From positions 1-34,830 of the forward strand of contig CASEJM010000018.1 of assembly GCA_949288265.1 (NCBI GenBank): a stretch of DNA of 34,830 nucleotides, written 5' to 3'. This DNA comes from an uncultured Pseudomonadota bacterium. Lineage in GTDB: Bacteria; Pseudomonadota; Alphaproteobacteria; Rs-D84. The notes below the pieces were generated by a model that did not search any database, had not been told where the DNA came from, and worked only from the letters and a program-made list of their open reading frames with translations. Both the position numbers and the translations under genes were made by a program. Below are positions 15,944 to 25,525 of this stretch, piece after piece (within the stretch, counting starts at the first letter, position 1; every line of letters begins with the position of its first letter).

Positions 15944-15952
15944 ATTATATCA
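15944..15952 (-). promoter_or_regulatory. Extended -10 promoter at the start of the 172-aa gene
   Basis: Minus-strand TGATATAAT with hexamer 15949-15944, eight bases before the ATG at 15935. No -35 match is evident. Confidence 0.65.
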
Positions 15953-16003
15953 GATTCGGAATGTACAAAAAAGGGGTGGGCGTTAAATAAAGCACTTGAT
16001 TTT

Positions 16004-17311
16004 TTATTTTTTTAGTGAGGCGTACCATTTTTTTAGGTTTCCCCACATAATTTGTAGATTCTTTTTCGTCGATTCATAATACTTCTCAGGAATTTCCACA
16101 TTGGCAAACAAAGTTTTTACCAATGCGGGTATCATTCCCATAAACATAGAAATAAATAGCCCCATTAAAAGAATCGTTATAAAACTATCGTTTTTCATTA
16201 ACAACCCGTCCATTAAAATGGTTGAATCATTTTCTGATAGCGCCAAAGCCAACCTATCTGCCCCATTCCACTTTCCAAAAACAGCGTTTAAGAACATGAT
16301 AGAAAACGTTACGAATACGCCGACAAGTGCTATCCCTGCCGTTGCTTTTATCACATCATCTATCATCGTTTTTATATTACTTTTTCCATCAGGAAATATT
16401 GGCCACCCTTTAAATAACCAAGACATCAGCATAAACGGCAGCATGATTAAATCCATTGATAATTTTATAAATACCTCTAAAAAATATATTGGTATCGGCA
16501 ATAAAGCGAAAAAGAATAATAAAAGAATCAATAAACCCGCAAAGAAAATTGGTACATTTGGGAAAATCGGTATATTCCATAAAAGATGATGCATATATTC
16601 CTCATTAAAAGCCATATTCAACATTGTCCACCCCACGGTCATACCTAGCCCCGTCATCTGATGAACGTTTGCTATTTCGCAGGTTAAATTATGCTGTAAC
16701 CGAGGAGAAAAAGCCCCGGAATTTGCCGCGTCAACACTTGCGACTGCAGGATCTGCAACAGCGGTTGCAACAACGCATTTTGCAAATTCATCGTTTCCTG
16801 ATACAACTCTATTTAAAGACAAGCCCACGTTAAAAATCGGTTCTATTACGATGCTGGTAATCAAACGCGGTAACGGAACAACCAACAAAGCAGTAACAAA
16901 AGCAAGCTTAATGAATTTTGTACTAAAATCACTAACAACACCCCAAGGTTCTTCTATCTTTGCGTTTATAAAACCAGAAAACAATTTCCAACCAAACCAT
17001 AAGGCCATCAGAACCACAGAAAACGGTAAAATTACAGAACTAAGCGCACTATAAACCCGCGGTATCAGACCAGACATCGTCGCCATCACATCATAAAACA
17101 TCTGACACGACCAACAACTGCTAAAGAAGTTCAGCGCATCCGCCATATTTACAGGAGCAGCAGTTCTATATATTGAAAAACCTGCAATTACGCCAAGCCC
17201 GGCGATTGTCCCTACGACGAACGGTGCAACCGCCCCCGCCGAAAACGGCAAGAATGATAAAAAAACTATCCAAAACTTTTTTAACTTATTCATTGTTTTT
17301 AAGTATATCAT
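16004..17311 (-). CDS. VirB6/TrbL-like type IV secretion membrane protein (A)
   Basis: A 435-aa polytopic inner-membrane protein with a signal-like N-terminus (ending SAGAVA). After a periplasmic segment containing CWSCQMF it has spans separated by PRLITSIVIEP, a soluble loop with two cysteines, then a cluster of strongly hydrophobic segments and a basic tail. This layout fits the VirB6/TrbL family, which forms part of the inner-membrane channel of type IV secretion systems. It shares the CxxC-x2-F and PR-x-ITSI-x2-EP motifs with the protein at 18654. ATG at 17311 has AGGG six bases ahead; the ATG at 17293 has none. It is transcribed away from the other four. Confidence 0.75.
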   Translation of the reverse strand: MIYLKTMNKLKKFWIVFLSFLPFSAGAVAPFVVGTIAGLGVIAGFSIYRTAAPVNMADALNFFSSCWSCQMFYDVMATMSGLIPRVYSALSSVILPFSVVLMALWFGWKLFSGFINAKIEEPWGVVSDFSTKFIKLAFVTALLVVPLPRLITSIVIEPIFNVGLSLNRVVSGNDEFAKCVVATAVADPAVASVDAANSGAFSPRLQHNLTCEIANVHQMTGLGMTVGWTMLNMAFNEEYMHHLLWNIPIFPNVPIFFAGLLILLLFFFALLPIPIYFLEVFIKLSMDLIMLPFMLMSWLFKGWPIFPDGKSNIKTMIDDVIKATAGIALVGVFVTFSIMFLNAVFGKWNGADRLALALSENDSTILMDGLLMKNDSFITILLMGLFISMFMGMIPALVKTLFANVEIPEKYYESTKKNLQIMWGNLKKWYASLKK

Positions 17312-17326
17312 ATTTTGCCCTAAATG

Positions 17327-17335
17327 TGATATAAT
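17327..17335 (+). promoter_or_regulatory. Extended -10 promoter of the VirB6-like operon
   Basis: TGATATAAT with hexamer 17330-17335, 26 bases before the ATG at 17362. It lies in the 50-base gap between the divergent VirB6-like genes. Confidence 0.65.
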
Positions 17336-17361
17336 TGAAAAGATAAAATAATATAAAGAGA

Positions 17362-18657
17362 ATGTCGGGACTTAAAAAAACTTTTCTATCCGTACTTTTA
17401 CGCGTACTGCCCGCGGTGTTTTTTATATGCATTCTACTTTCACCAAGTTTTGCTTATGCCGAGAATCGTACAATAGTTGACGCCTTAAACTTAGCACCGC
17501 TGATACCGACCATACTAGACGCTTTGATGACCGTTGCAACGGGTGGATATGAATTCTTTGTCGGAAACGGTACCGGTATAATTTATATTCTTGTTTGGGG
17601 ATTTTTGGCTGTATCACTTTCTTTATACGTATTGAAAATGTATTTTCCAAAACTATGGGTATCGTTTTTCGGTTTTTCTGGTGGCGGCGAAATGATTGAA
17701 GGCGTAGATGGTATGCAAATTGCCACCAATATCATTAAACCGGCACTTCGTGCAATAATAGCCGTCACAGTATTATTGCAACTTAAACCAATTTATTTGA
17801 CAGAATGGTTAATAAATCCATTTCTGCAATTCGGTTCTTTATACACACAAAGCATAACTGAAACAATAAACTCTTCTGGTATTAACGCCCCAAAAATAGA
17901 ATGCCCACCATCAATAATCGAGCAAAACTGGATAACTAAATCAAGCTGTGAGTTTTTAGTTCAACCAGTATCTGACATATCTTATGCAAACAACACAATT
18001 ATCAAACGCGGTTTTGATTTTATTAACCGCGGTTTACGCGGGTTGATAACGCTTATACCGCATGGTGGCGAAGACTTTTTAAACTTCATTACAGGTATAA
18101 TACTTGTATTTACTTTCATTTCTAGCAACCTATTTATGGCATTGCTAATAATTCAAGCAATATTCAATTTCGGTATGGCACTTATACTTTACCCATTCCA
18201 GGTATTAACTTACGTTGTTAAACCAAGTGAAAAGTGGTTGGACATATGGCCCGCATTTAACGGTATAACGAAATCATTGCAGAAAATCGTAATAACTATG
18301 ATTTCATGCTCTTTTATATTATGTGTAAACATCGCGATAATAAAATCTTTATTCAGATGGAATTCATCCATATTTGTTGTTGCCGCGGGTGGAACGGCAA
18401 CTTCAAACGTACCGGTAACAGTAAACAGTGCACTTGGTTTCGGGGAACATTCTATTTTATGGCTATCTGCGATATTAACTTTCTACCTTATGTTCCATAT
18501 TTTCAACCTGACCAAAGAAAAATTAAATTCGTACGTAGGTTCTGGTATGGATAAAATGTATAATAAGGTAATAAGTGATTCAAAAATACTAGCAGCACGA
18601 ACAAAAAAAGCAAAATCGGCAGTCAATACAGTAGTCGGATGGTTTAAAAACAAATGA
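17362..18657 (+). CDS. VirB6/TrbL-like type IV secretion membrane protein (B)
   Basis: A 431-aa polytopic membrane protein with an N-terminal signal sequence (ending SFAYA). A first group of spans (about residues 70-140) is followed by a loop with three cysteines and a second hydrophobic core from about residue 230. LKPIYLTEWLINP occupies the place of the PR-x-ITSI-x2-EP motif of its relatives. The tail is basic (KKAKSAVNTVVGWFKNK). AAAGAGA lies just before the ATG. It opens a four-gene operon; its TGA stop overlaps the next ATG as ATGA. Assignment rests on topology, paralogy and clustering. Confidence 0.72.
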   Translation: MSGLKKTFLSVLLRVLPAVFFICILLSPSFAYAENRTIVDALNLAPLIPTILDALMTVATGGYEFFVGNGTGIIYILVWGFLAVSLSLYVLKMYFPKLWVSFFGFSGGGEMIEGVDGMQIATNIIKPALRAIIAVTVLLQLKPIYLTEWLINPFLQFGSLYTQSITETINSSGINAPKIECPPSIIEQNWITKSSCEFLVQPVSDISYANNTIIKRGFDFINRGLRGLITLIPHGGEDFLNFITGIILVFTFISSNLFMALLIIQAIFNFGMALILYPFQVLTYVVKPSEKWLDIWPAFNGITKSLQKIVITMISCSFILCVNIAIIKSLFRWNSSIFVVAAGGTATSNVPVTVNSALGFGEHSILWLSAILTFYLMFHIFNLTKEKLNSYVGSGMDKMYNKVISDSKILAARTKKAKSAVNTVVGWFKNK

Positions 18658-19874
18658 ACGAAATAATAAATCCTTTAATTGACAAAGGTGTACAGTGTTG
18701 GGGCTGTGACATATTTGACCGATTATTTCAGATTGTCTCTGAAACGGCGGCTGCGGTATATGATAAACTTGCAGTATTTTGTGTCGTTCTATTTTTAGTA
18801 TTATTTGCTTTCTATGTAATAAACGCAGTATGGAAAAATATGAAGAACGATATTTCTGATCCTTTTTATCAGAAATCTATAAAACCCGTATTTATAAATT
18901 CAATCGTAGCTTTAACATTTTTAAGTATTGGAATAGCACTTCCACGTTTCATTACAAGCATAACATTCGAACCTGTTGCTGATATTACCCTTATCTATAC
19001 ACAGAACATGTTGAAAACTGATAATGAAACGATAAACGAACAAGTACACTATCAACCACAAGAGATGTCTGATGACGGTTTCTACCGCCCACAATTACGC
19101 GATAAAATTATACTGCTTATGAAAACAACCATAACGCAATTTCAATCATATATGAAACTTGGTATTGCGGTAATGGATAAAGCCTTTTCTTTAAACGCCT
19201 TATTAGGAATAGGGTCTTTAATTAAGCACATAATGTTATTTTTCATAGGGGTCTATTTATTTTACGGTTTCTTTAAGTTCTTTATTCGTTTCTGTTTTTA
19301 CTTCGTGGACATAATCATTGCAATGACTTTCTTTGCTTTTTTCTTCCCCTTATCGTTAATACTTGTAGGGTTTAAAAGCGGTGACGCCCCAAACTGGCTT
19401 TCTTCTCTTGGAAAAAACGTTGGAACAAATCAATTTAAGAAATTAATAGAGTCTATAATTGGTCTTGCATCTGCCGTAATGACTTACATAATACTGATGA
19501 TAATTATAGCAAAATTCTTTTCTGAACCTGGGCAAAGCACATCAGAAATAATGGAACTTATTACAACAGGGCAAATTTTTTCGGGTGATTTATCCGAAGA
19601 AAATTTAGCGGCAATGACACTTGGTTCATGCGTTATATTAGTATATGTGTTAAATTTCATATATGATCAAATTCCGCAAGTAACCTCTATGATACTGGAC
19701 TCATTTGGTGTATCATCAGAAAATGCATTAAGTGAAGAATTGGCAGAAGGTGCAATGGGTATAACTAAAAATATAATTAATATTGCAAAAAATACCGGAA
19801 AAAATATCTTAAACAAAGGTAAGAACGAAGAAAGCAAAAAGAAAGAAGACGGTACTAAAAAGAACGAAAAATGA
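18654..19874 (+). CDS. VirB6/TrbL-like type IV secretion membrane protein (C)
   Basis: A 406-aa polytopic protein without a classical signal peptide. CWGCDIFDRLF near residue 15 and PRFITSITFEP near residue 103 match the protein at 16004. A second hydrophobic core follows (about residues 170-300), rich in phenylalanine. The C-terminus is strikingly lysine-rich (KGKNEESKKKEDGTKKNEK), a probable cytoplasmic tail. It overlaps both neighbours by four bases (ATGA), indicating translational coupling and matched production of the family members. Confidence 0.72.
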   Translation: MNEIINPLIDKGVQCWGCDIFDRLFQIVSETAAAVYDKLAVFCVVLFLVLFAFYVINAVWKNMKNDISDPFYQKSIKPVFINSIVALTFLSIGIALPRFITSITFEPVADITLIYTQNMLKTDNETINEQVHYQPQEMSDDGFYRPQLRDKIILLMKTTITQFQSYMKLGIAVMDKAFSLNALLGIGSLIKHIMLFFIGVYLFYGFFKFFIRFCFYFVDIIIAMTFFAFFFPLSLILVGFKSGDAPNWLSSLGKNVGTNQFKKLIESIIGLASAVMTYIILMIIIAKFFSEPGQSTSEIMELITTGQIFSGDLSEENLAAMTLGSCVILVYVLNFIYDQIPQVTSMILDSFGVSSENALSEELAEGAMGITKNIINIAKNTGKNILNKGKNEESKKKEDGTKKNEK

Positions 19875-21307
19875 AAGCTAAACTAATTATGATTGCCATC
19901 AAGTTTATTATGGGCGCAATTGCGTTAGGTATAGGCATATGGTATTTATCTTCTTCTATTGGCGGTGCCGCAATAACATATACAAGCCTTGAAGGTTTTA
20001 TGGGGGCAATTGGCGTAACTAACGGAAATATTGCTTCGTCGAATGGCTGCTTTTTATGCGGATATATTTCACAATTATTTGCCGTAATCGGTGATGCTGC
20101 AGAAATGTTCTGGGACGCAATGGTTGATAACATATGGATATTACTATCTATCGGATTTGGTATATTTTTACTTGTTTATACTGCGCAATACATTTTTGAC
20201 GCGGCAAAAAAAACTGCAACACTTGATGAAAATGAGAAAAAACTAGAATTCGCTGCATGGTTCGACAAAGTATGGCGCCAAGGAGCAAGAGTTTTAATAG
20301 TCGGTGCATTAATGGGTGCACTTGGAATGGGTGGAAACGCTGCTTTACGCACAGTCGCAAACATTACAATAACTCCCGTTATGTTTGTAGGTGCAGAATT
20401 GTCTATGGCTGCGACGGGGGTATCAAGTGCGGCACAATGTGGCGCACTTACAGAACCGAACGAAACCACAGACATATTAAATCCGATATTACAACCATTC
20501 ATGTGCGTTATGGGGAATATTAACAGTGTTATGCTGGCTGGTGCCGCCGGTGGTTTTTCACTTATGAATTACGCTTGGTTGGACTTAGGTGGTGGTGTAT
20601 TTACATGGCTAGCGGGGCTTTCATTGGTCATATTGTTTTTAATCATAGGTTTTGATTTAGTATTTCAAATTCTTTCTGTAGTATTTAAGTTGGTCTTTTT
20701 AATCATATTTTTGCCACTTTTACTAGCCGCCGCGGCATTTGAACAGACTTGGTCTTTGGCAAGTGGGGTTACAAAAAATGCAATAAATATGTTGGTTAAT
20801 TCCGCAATACAAATAGTCGGCATAACATTAAAAGTTATTATAACTTACGCAATTATTGCATATGCAGCGGATTCTTACTTCCCCGGTCCAAACGATGGTT
20901 ATAGCGCAATATTACCACCACTGTTAGGTCAAGAAATTGAAAATCCTGATGCTCAAACGATGTCAGTTATAAATGTGTTTTCTACATGTGAACAAGTGGC
21001 GACCGTTGACGGAGAAATGGATAAAGATAAATTTAAAGCTTGTTTTACAGCGCAGCGCACCCAAGTAGAAAACAAGTATCCCGGTGCTTTTAATTTCATG
21101 AAAGACGGTTGGGATTTCATGCTAATGACAATATTACTGTTCGCGTTATACTTTTACGCAATCAAACCAAAAGTTGATAGTATCATAACAGCCGGTGGTA
21201 AAGAAAAATTTGATTTTGGCACATGGACAAAAAATTTAGGTAAAAAAATATGGAATTCACCTAAACAAATATTTGAATTGATATCAAGTGCAATGGGTAA
21301 AAAGTAA
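19871..21307 (+). CDS. VirB6/TrbL-like type IV secretion membrane protein (D)
   Basis: A 478-aa polytopic protein. A signal-anchor-like N-terminus is followed by a periplasmic segment with GCFLCGYISQLF, the same CxxC position as in proteins A and C. A long alanine- and glycine-rich hydrophobic core covers about residues 200-340, and a periplasmic loop with two cysteines precedes a last span near 415. This alanine/glycine-rich core is the part most like canonical VirB6. It overlaps protein C by four bases and protein E by one (TAATG). Confidence 0.74.
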   Translation: MKAKLIMIAIKFIMGAIALGIGIWYLSSSIGGAAITYTSLEGFMGAIGVTNGNIASSNGCFLCGYISQLFAVIGDAAEMFWDAMVDNIWILLSIGFGIFLLVYTAQYIFDAAKKTATLDENEKKLEFAAWFDKVWRQGARVLIVGALMGALGMGGNAALRTVANITITPVMFVGAELSMAATGVSSAAQCGALTEPNETTDILNPILQPFMCVMGNINSVMLAGAAGGFSLMNYAWLDLGGGVFTWLAGLSLVILFLIIGFDLVFQILSVVFKLVFLIIFLPLLLAAAAFEQTWSLASGVTKNAINMLVNSAIQIVGITLKVIITYAIIAYAADSYFPGPNDGYSAILPPLLGQEIENPDAQTMSVINVFSTCEQVATVDGEMDKDKFKACFTAQRTQVENKYPGAFNFMKDGWDFMLMTILLFALYFYAIKPKVDSIITAGGKEKFDFGTWTKNLGKKIWNSPKQIFELISSAMGKK

Positions 21308-22605
21308 TGAAATTGTTAAAGAAAATCTTTAATAACTTAATTGCAGCTGTTATTGCGGCATTATTAATGACGCCCGTTACCGCCGTCGCAGAAACAAACG
21401 TACCTTTTACAGAAATTGGTGATTATGGTGATTGGTTAACCACAGATAACTTATACAAATTTAATCTTAACATTGGTTCTGATATGACAGAGTTTCAAGA
21501 AACCTTTCAAAAGAACCAACTTGTACCAGATTACGTGCCTATTGAAGCTAAACTAGGTTTTGCAATGATGGACGCTTTGTCCATACTTGCAGATATTCTT
21601 GATTCATCATTAGTACGCTTCGCTATCATCTTTATGATTATTGCATATATATTATGGATAATGTTTGAAGCATATAACATGATGACAAAAGGTTCCAGCG
21701 CAATGGAACTTGGAATTAATATCGTAAAGAAAGGCGCCATAATTGCAATATGGTCTATCATATTAGCCCAAGGGCCCGCTCAGGTATTTATGTGGATTAT
21801 GGGGCCGATACTAAGTGTTGCAACATATATGTCTGATTTAATATTAAATGCAGTAACAAATACTGTTGGGTTAACGTTACCAGACACATGTAATGCCATA
21901 CGAGAATATGCTGCTGCCAACGCTTCTTCAGGAATGATAATAGACCCTAAAGCTGCTGCTGATATGATATGCGTACCGACAAGATTATCTGGATTTTTTA
22001 CGACGGCAATTGCTATCGGTTGGAAATGGATGATTTCTGGTATCGGAATCAGTGCTTTTACTATGTTTGTTGGGGCCGCGTTCATAGTTTTATTTATATA
22101 TAACGCCTTCAAATTTACCTTGATGGGACTTGGGGTTATAATGGATTTATTTTTATCTGTAATAATGCTTCCATTCACTGCTATTGCAGAAACTATAAAT
22201 AAAACATCCTACAACGGTATAGTTGGAGATATATTTAACGGCTTCCTAGGCTTATTTAAACCAGAATCATTATCTAATCAAATTCAACGTTTTATAAACG
22301 CTGCTATTTATTTTGTATCACTATCCATAGTCATAGCTGTATGCGCCGCAATGCTATCAGGCGCAATCAGAGTAGATCTTTCTTCAGAAATACCATCTTT
22401 AGATAATTCGGGCTTTATGATTACCTTCCTTACAGGTGTATTAGTTGCATATCTGGCGAACAAAACATCAAAAATAGCTGAAGATTTAGGTGGAAAAGTA
22501 AACGAAAGCTTTAGTAAACAATTTGGCGACGATATAAAACATTGGTGGAACCAATTATATGGTAAAGGTAAAAACATTGTAGAAATGTTTCGAGACAAAA
22601 AATAA
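21307..22605 (+). CDS. VirB6/TrbL-like type IV secretion membrane protein (E)
   Basis: A 432-aa polytopic protein with a signal peptide (ending PVTAVA) and a soluble periplasmic segment up to about residue 80. Spans follow (ILWIMFEAY, VFMWIMGPILSVA), then a loop with two cysteines and a second core. The tail is charged (KHWWNQLYGKGKNIVEMFRDKK). It lacks the CxxC motif of A, C and D. It is the last gene of the operon; its stop is 22 bases from the convergent uvrD stop, with only A/T-rich sequence between. Confidence 0.72.
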   Translation: MKLLKKIFNNLIAAVIAALLMTPVTAVAETNVPFTEIGDYGDWLTTDNLYKFNLNIGSDMTEFQETFQKNQLVPDYVPIEAKLGFAMMDALSILADILDSSLVRFAIIFMIIAYILWIMFEAYNMMTKGSSAMELGINIVKKGAIIAIWSIILAQGPAQVFMWIMGPILSVATYMSDLILNAVTNTVGLTLPDTCNAIREYAAANASSGMIIDPKAAADMICVPTRLSGFFTTAIAIGWKWMISGIGISAFTMFVGAAFIVLFIYNAFKFTLMGLGVIMDLFLSVIMLPFTAIAETINKTSYNGIVGDIFNGFLGLFKPESLSNQIQRFINAAIYFVSLSIVIAVCAAMLSGAIRVDLSSEIPSLDNSGFMITFLTGVLVAYLANKTSKIAEDLGGKVNESFSKQFGDDIKHWWNQLYGKGKNIVEMFRDKK

Positions 22606-22627
22606 AAAAAATACGTTTTGTTTTTTG

Positions 22628-24745
22628 TTAATCAATAAAAACTACGAAGTTACTAGCAACCTTTTTTATTCCGCGCGAACGAAAAGCAACTGTTAAAATA
22701 TCTTCATTTTCTTCTATTACAACCCCTCGTCCCATTTCAGGATGTTCTATTAACCTGCCTACAGAAGAATTGCGCTTTACAGTAGAACGCTGAGATTTAT
22801 TTTTTTCGGCGTATGATGTTTGAATGCCGCGATATGTATTATATTGACGGTTAATAGGTTTTCCACCTTGGAAATCAAGAAACCTATTATCCATTTCCGT
22901 AATAAATCTGCTAGGAGAGTTATATTGTCTTGTTCCAAAAAGCATACGAGACATAGTATTTGTTATTATTACACGTTTACGTGCACGAGTAATTGCAACA
23001 TATGCCAACCTACGCTCTTCTTCAATTCCCCCACCCTGAACTGCCATATCATTCGGGAAAATTCCTTCTTCCCACGCTGGTAAAAATACGGTATTAAATT
23101 CCAAACCCTTTGCCGCATGTATAGTCATAATACTAACCGCATCAGTTGTCACCCCTGCCTCGTCAGAATCATCTTCATCCGTCATCATAAGCGCGGCATG
23201 TTCTAAGAAATCTGATAAAGTATCATATTTTGCAATTACATTCGTTAATAACTCTTTAACATTATCTAATCTATCGGGTGCATCTATATCTTTTGATTCA
23301 CGCCACATTTTTATATAACCACTATCATCCAATAGTTTCTGTGCGGCATCCATTGGTCGCATATTTTCCCAATCAAAATTAAACGCAGAAAGAAACGCAT
23401 CTGCTTCTATACGTTGTTTGCCAGACAAAACAGTCTTAGTTAACCCATCCATTAAATTATTACCTTTCGCACGTAATTTTGCGATCGCGGATGGTCCAAA
23501 CCCACGACGAGGTTTACCAATTATACGCATAAACGATATATCATCAAACGGGTACACTAATAAACGAAGGTATGCAATTACATCACGAATTTCTGATCTA
23601 TCATAAAACTTTGTGGCCCCAATCAATTTATATGGCACCCCCCGAGAAGTGAATTCCTCTTCAAACAAACGAGATAAACTGCCTGCTCTAATAAGTACGG
23701 CATAATTCGCATATAAGTCATTTTCATCTTTACGCATAATCGCATCGGCAACTAAACGAGCTTCATCAAAATCACTTGGCACAGTTAAAACGTATACAGG
23801 TTCACCGGAACTTTCATTTGGGCAAGGTTTAAGTTTTTTTACATATCTGTCATTATTATGTGCGATTAAAGAATTTGCGGCCCCAAGTATATTAGCCGTA
23901 CTACGATAGTTTGTATCTATTATTATCTTCGTATCCCCATAAATTTTTTCAAAATTTAAAATATGCTTAACTTCTGCTCCGCGCCAAGAATAAATAGATT
24001 GATCATCATCACCTACACACAATAAAAACCTATTTTTTCTTTTTTCTGGATCTGGTGGCATTATAAACTTTAATAGTTCCATCTGAGCGTTGTTAACATC
24101 TTGAAATTCGTCCACCATGACATATTTAAACTGCTTCTGATAACGAGCCAAAACATCTGGCATCATTTCAAAAAGCTTTAATACTTTCAATATAATATCA
24201 CCAAAATCAACAGCCCCTAATCTTTCTAATTCTGCGTTATATGCGTTAAGTATTTTATCTGCAATTGATGAAGTATGTTCTTCTGAATGTAAACCTTTAT
24301 CTTTTATAGCAGAAATACGCTCTATCCAGTCACCTGGGTTAAAATCCTTTAAATCCAACCCCAATTCGCTCAAGGCATGCTTTAGAACTGTTTTTTGTTC
24401 ATCTTCACCGTATATCAAAAAATCCCGTCTAAGCCCCACGGCCAGGGCATTCGCACGTAATATCCGCAAACATATAGAGTGAAAGGTTCCACACCATACG
24501 TCACCGGCATACCAACCCGCCCCTTCTGAAAAAAACGCCAGACGATTTTTCATTTCATTTGCGGCCTTATTGGTAAACGTAAGAGCCAAAACTTCCCAAG
24601 GTTTTGCCCAACCGTTATTTAATACATATGCAATTCTTGTCGTTAAAACGCGCGTTTTACCCGTTCCGGCACCGGCAAGTACTAATAAAGCCCCGCTTGT
24701 CGTTTCAACAGCTTTTTTTTGTTCCGGGTTAAGATTTTCTAGCAT
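22628..24745 (-). CDS. UvrD/PcrA-type DNA helicase
   Basis: A 705-aa superfamily 1A 3'-5' helicase acting in repair and in removing proteins from DNA. Motifs are clear: LNPEQKKAV (Q motif), GAGTGKTRVL (Walker A), LTFTNKAANEM (Ia), VDEFQDVN (Walker B), VGDDDQSIYSWRGA (III), NYRSTANIL (IV), TIHAAKGLEF (V) and VAITRARKRV (VI). The C-terminus ends in a PcrA/UvrD Tudor-like domain. ATG at 24745 is chosen because a longer GTG reading at 24772 would lie inside the promoter. It is convergent with the VirB6-like operon and divergent from dnaQ. The usual symbol would be uvrD or pcrA. Confidence 0.94.
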   Translation of the reverse strand: MLENLNPEQKKAVETTSGALLVLAGAGTGKTRVLTTRIAYVLNNGWAKPWEVLALTFTNKAANEMKNRLAFFSEGAGWYAGDVWCGTFHSICLRILRANALAVGLRRDFLIYGEDEQKTVLKHALSELGLDLKDFNPGDWIERISAIKDKGLHSEEHTSSIADKILNAYNAELERLGAVDFGDIILKVLKLFEMMPDVLARYQKQFKYVMVDEFQDVNNAQMELLKFIMPPDPEKRKNRFLLCVGDDDQSIYSWRGAEVKHILNFEKIYGDTKIIIDTNYRSTANILGAANSLIAHNNDRYVKKLKPCPNESSGEPVYVLTVPSDFDEARLVADAIMRKDENDLYANYAVLIRAGSLSRLFEEEFTSRGVPYKLIGATKFYDRSEIRDVIAYLRLLVYPFDDISFMRIIGKPRRGFGPSAIAKLRAKGNNLMDGLTKTVLSGKQRIEADAFLSAFNFDWENMRPMDAAQKLLDDSGYIKMWRESKDIDAPDRLDNVKELLTNVIAKYDTLSDFLEHAALMMTDEDDSDEAGVTTDAVSIMTIHAAKGLEFNTVFLPAWEEGIFPNDMAVQGGGIEEERRLAYVAITRARKRVIITNTMSRMLFGTRQYNSPSRFITEMDNRFLDFQGGKPINRQYNTYRGIQTSYAEKNKSQRSTVKRNSSVGRLIEHPEMGRGVVIEENEDILTVAFRSRGIKKVASNFVVFID

Positions 24746-24760
24746 TAAATTCACCAACAC

Positions 24761-24788
24761 ATTATAATACACAAAGTCAAGTTATCAA
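24761..24788 (-). promoter_or_regulatory. uvrD promoter; -10 palindromic
   Basis: Minus-strand TTGATA (24788-24783), a 16-base spacer and TATAAT (24766-24761). ATTATAAT at 24761-24768 reads as a TATAAT on the plus strand too (24763-24768), so the same site could also fire toward dnaQ, although no -35 is seen on that side. Confidence 0.6.
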
Positions 24789-24813
24789 AAATATATTTTA
24801 CGAGGATGGGGAA

Positions 24814-25491
24814 ATGGGACGCGTCATATGCTTTGACATTGAAACTACTGGTTTGGAATACATGCGCGGTGATAGGTGTATAGAAATTGGCGCTGTTGAA
24901 ATGATTGACGGGAAAATAACTGACAACACGTTTCATGAATACATTAACCCTGATGGTAAGATAATCCCCCCCGATTCGTATATGGTTCATAAAATTTCTA
25001 ACGCCTTTTTGGAAGACAAACCTAAAATGGACGTAATTGCCCCAAAATTTTTAGATTTCATAGGGGACAGTCCAATTGTTGCTCATAACGGGCTTGATTT
25101 CGACTTTCCTTTTATAAATCATGAATTACAGATGATTGGGCTTTCACAAATACCACGTAACCAACAATACGATTCTATCGTAATCGCGCGTAACCGGGTA
25201 TTCGGTCCAAAAAGTTATTCTTTGGATGCTCTTGCAAAATGGTATGGTATATCTCTTACTGCACGCGCAGACGCCCATGGTGCATTAATTGACGCCGAAA
25301 TCCTGGCAAAAGTTTATAAAGAACTAGAAAATACCGCTCCCGCGCCAGACGTTGCAGATATAATTGAACGGCAACATAAGGCGTTTTTATCTCACCCTAA
25401 AATAGGCACAAATTTTCCTCATCGTGATTTCCCTGTTAATGAAAGTGAATTAACAGCCCATAAAGAATTCATGGAAAAACTTATGGCTTAA
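24814..25491 (+). CDS. dnaQ: DNA polymerase III epsilon subunit-type exonuclease
   Basis: A 225-aa DEDDh 3'-5' exonuclease, the proofreading subunit of the replicase. Exo I is CFDIETTGLE (Asp8, Glu10), Exo II lies in HNGLDFDFPFINHEL, and Exo III is ARADAHGALIDA with the catalytic His and Asp. The strings VHKISNAFLEDKP and RCIEIGAVE are typical of DnaQ itself rather than of other DEDDh nucleases. Length fits. GAGGA lies seven bases before the ATG. It is a single gene ending at a bidirectional terminator. Confidence 0.9.
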   Translation: MGRVICFDIETTGLEYMRGDRCIEIGAVEMIDGKITDNTFHEYINPDGKIIPPDSYMVHKISNAFLEDKPKMDVIAPKFLDFIGDSPIVAHNGLDFDFPFINHELQMIGLSQIPRNQQYDSIVIARNRVFGPKSYSLDALAKWYGISLTARADAHGALIDAEILAKVYKELENTAPAPDVADIIERQHKAFLSHPKIGTNFPHRDFPVNESELTAHKEFMEKLMA

Positions 25492-25496
25492 TTAAT

Positions 25497-25525
25497 AAAA
25501 AAAACGGTGTAAAACACCGTTTTTT
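25497..25525. terminator. Bidirectional terminator between dnaQ and the 815-aa gene
   Basis: ACGGTGT-AAA-ACACCGT (25504-25520) with A and T runs on either side serves two convergent genes. Confidence 0.88.

Noticed and set aside
22606-22627. A terminator between the VirB6-like operon and uvrD
   Set aside because: Only A/T-rich sequence is present; no GC-containing stem can be drawn.
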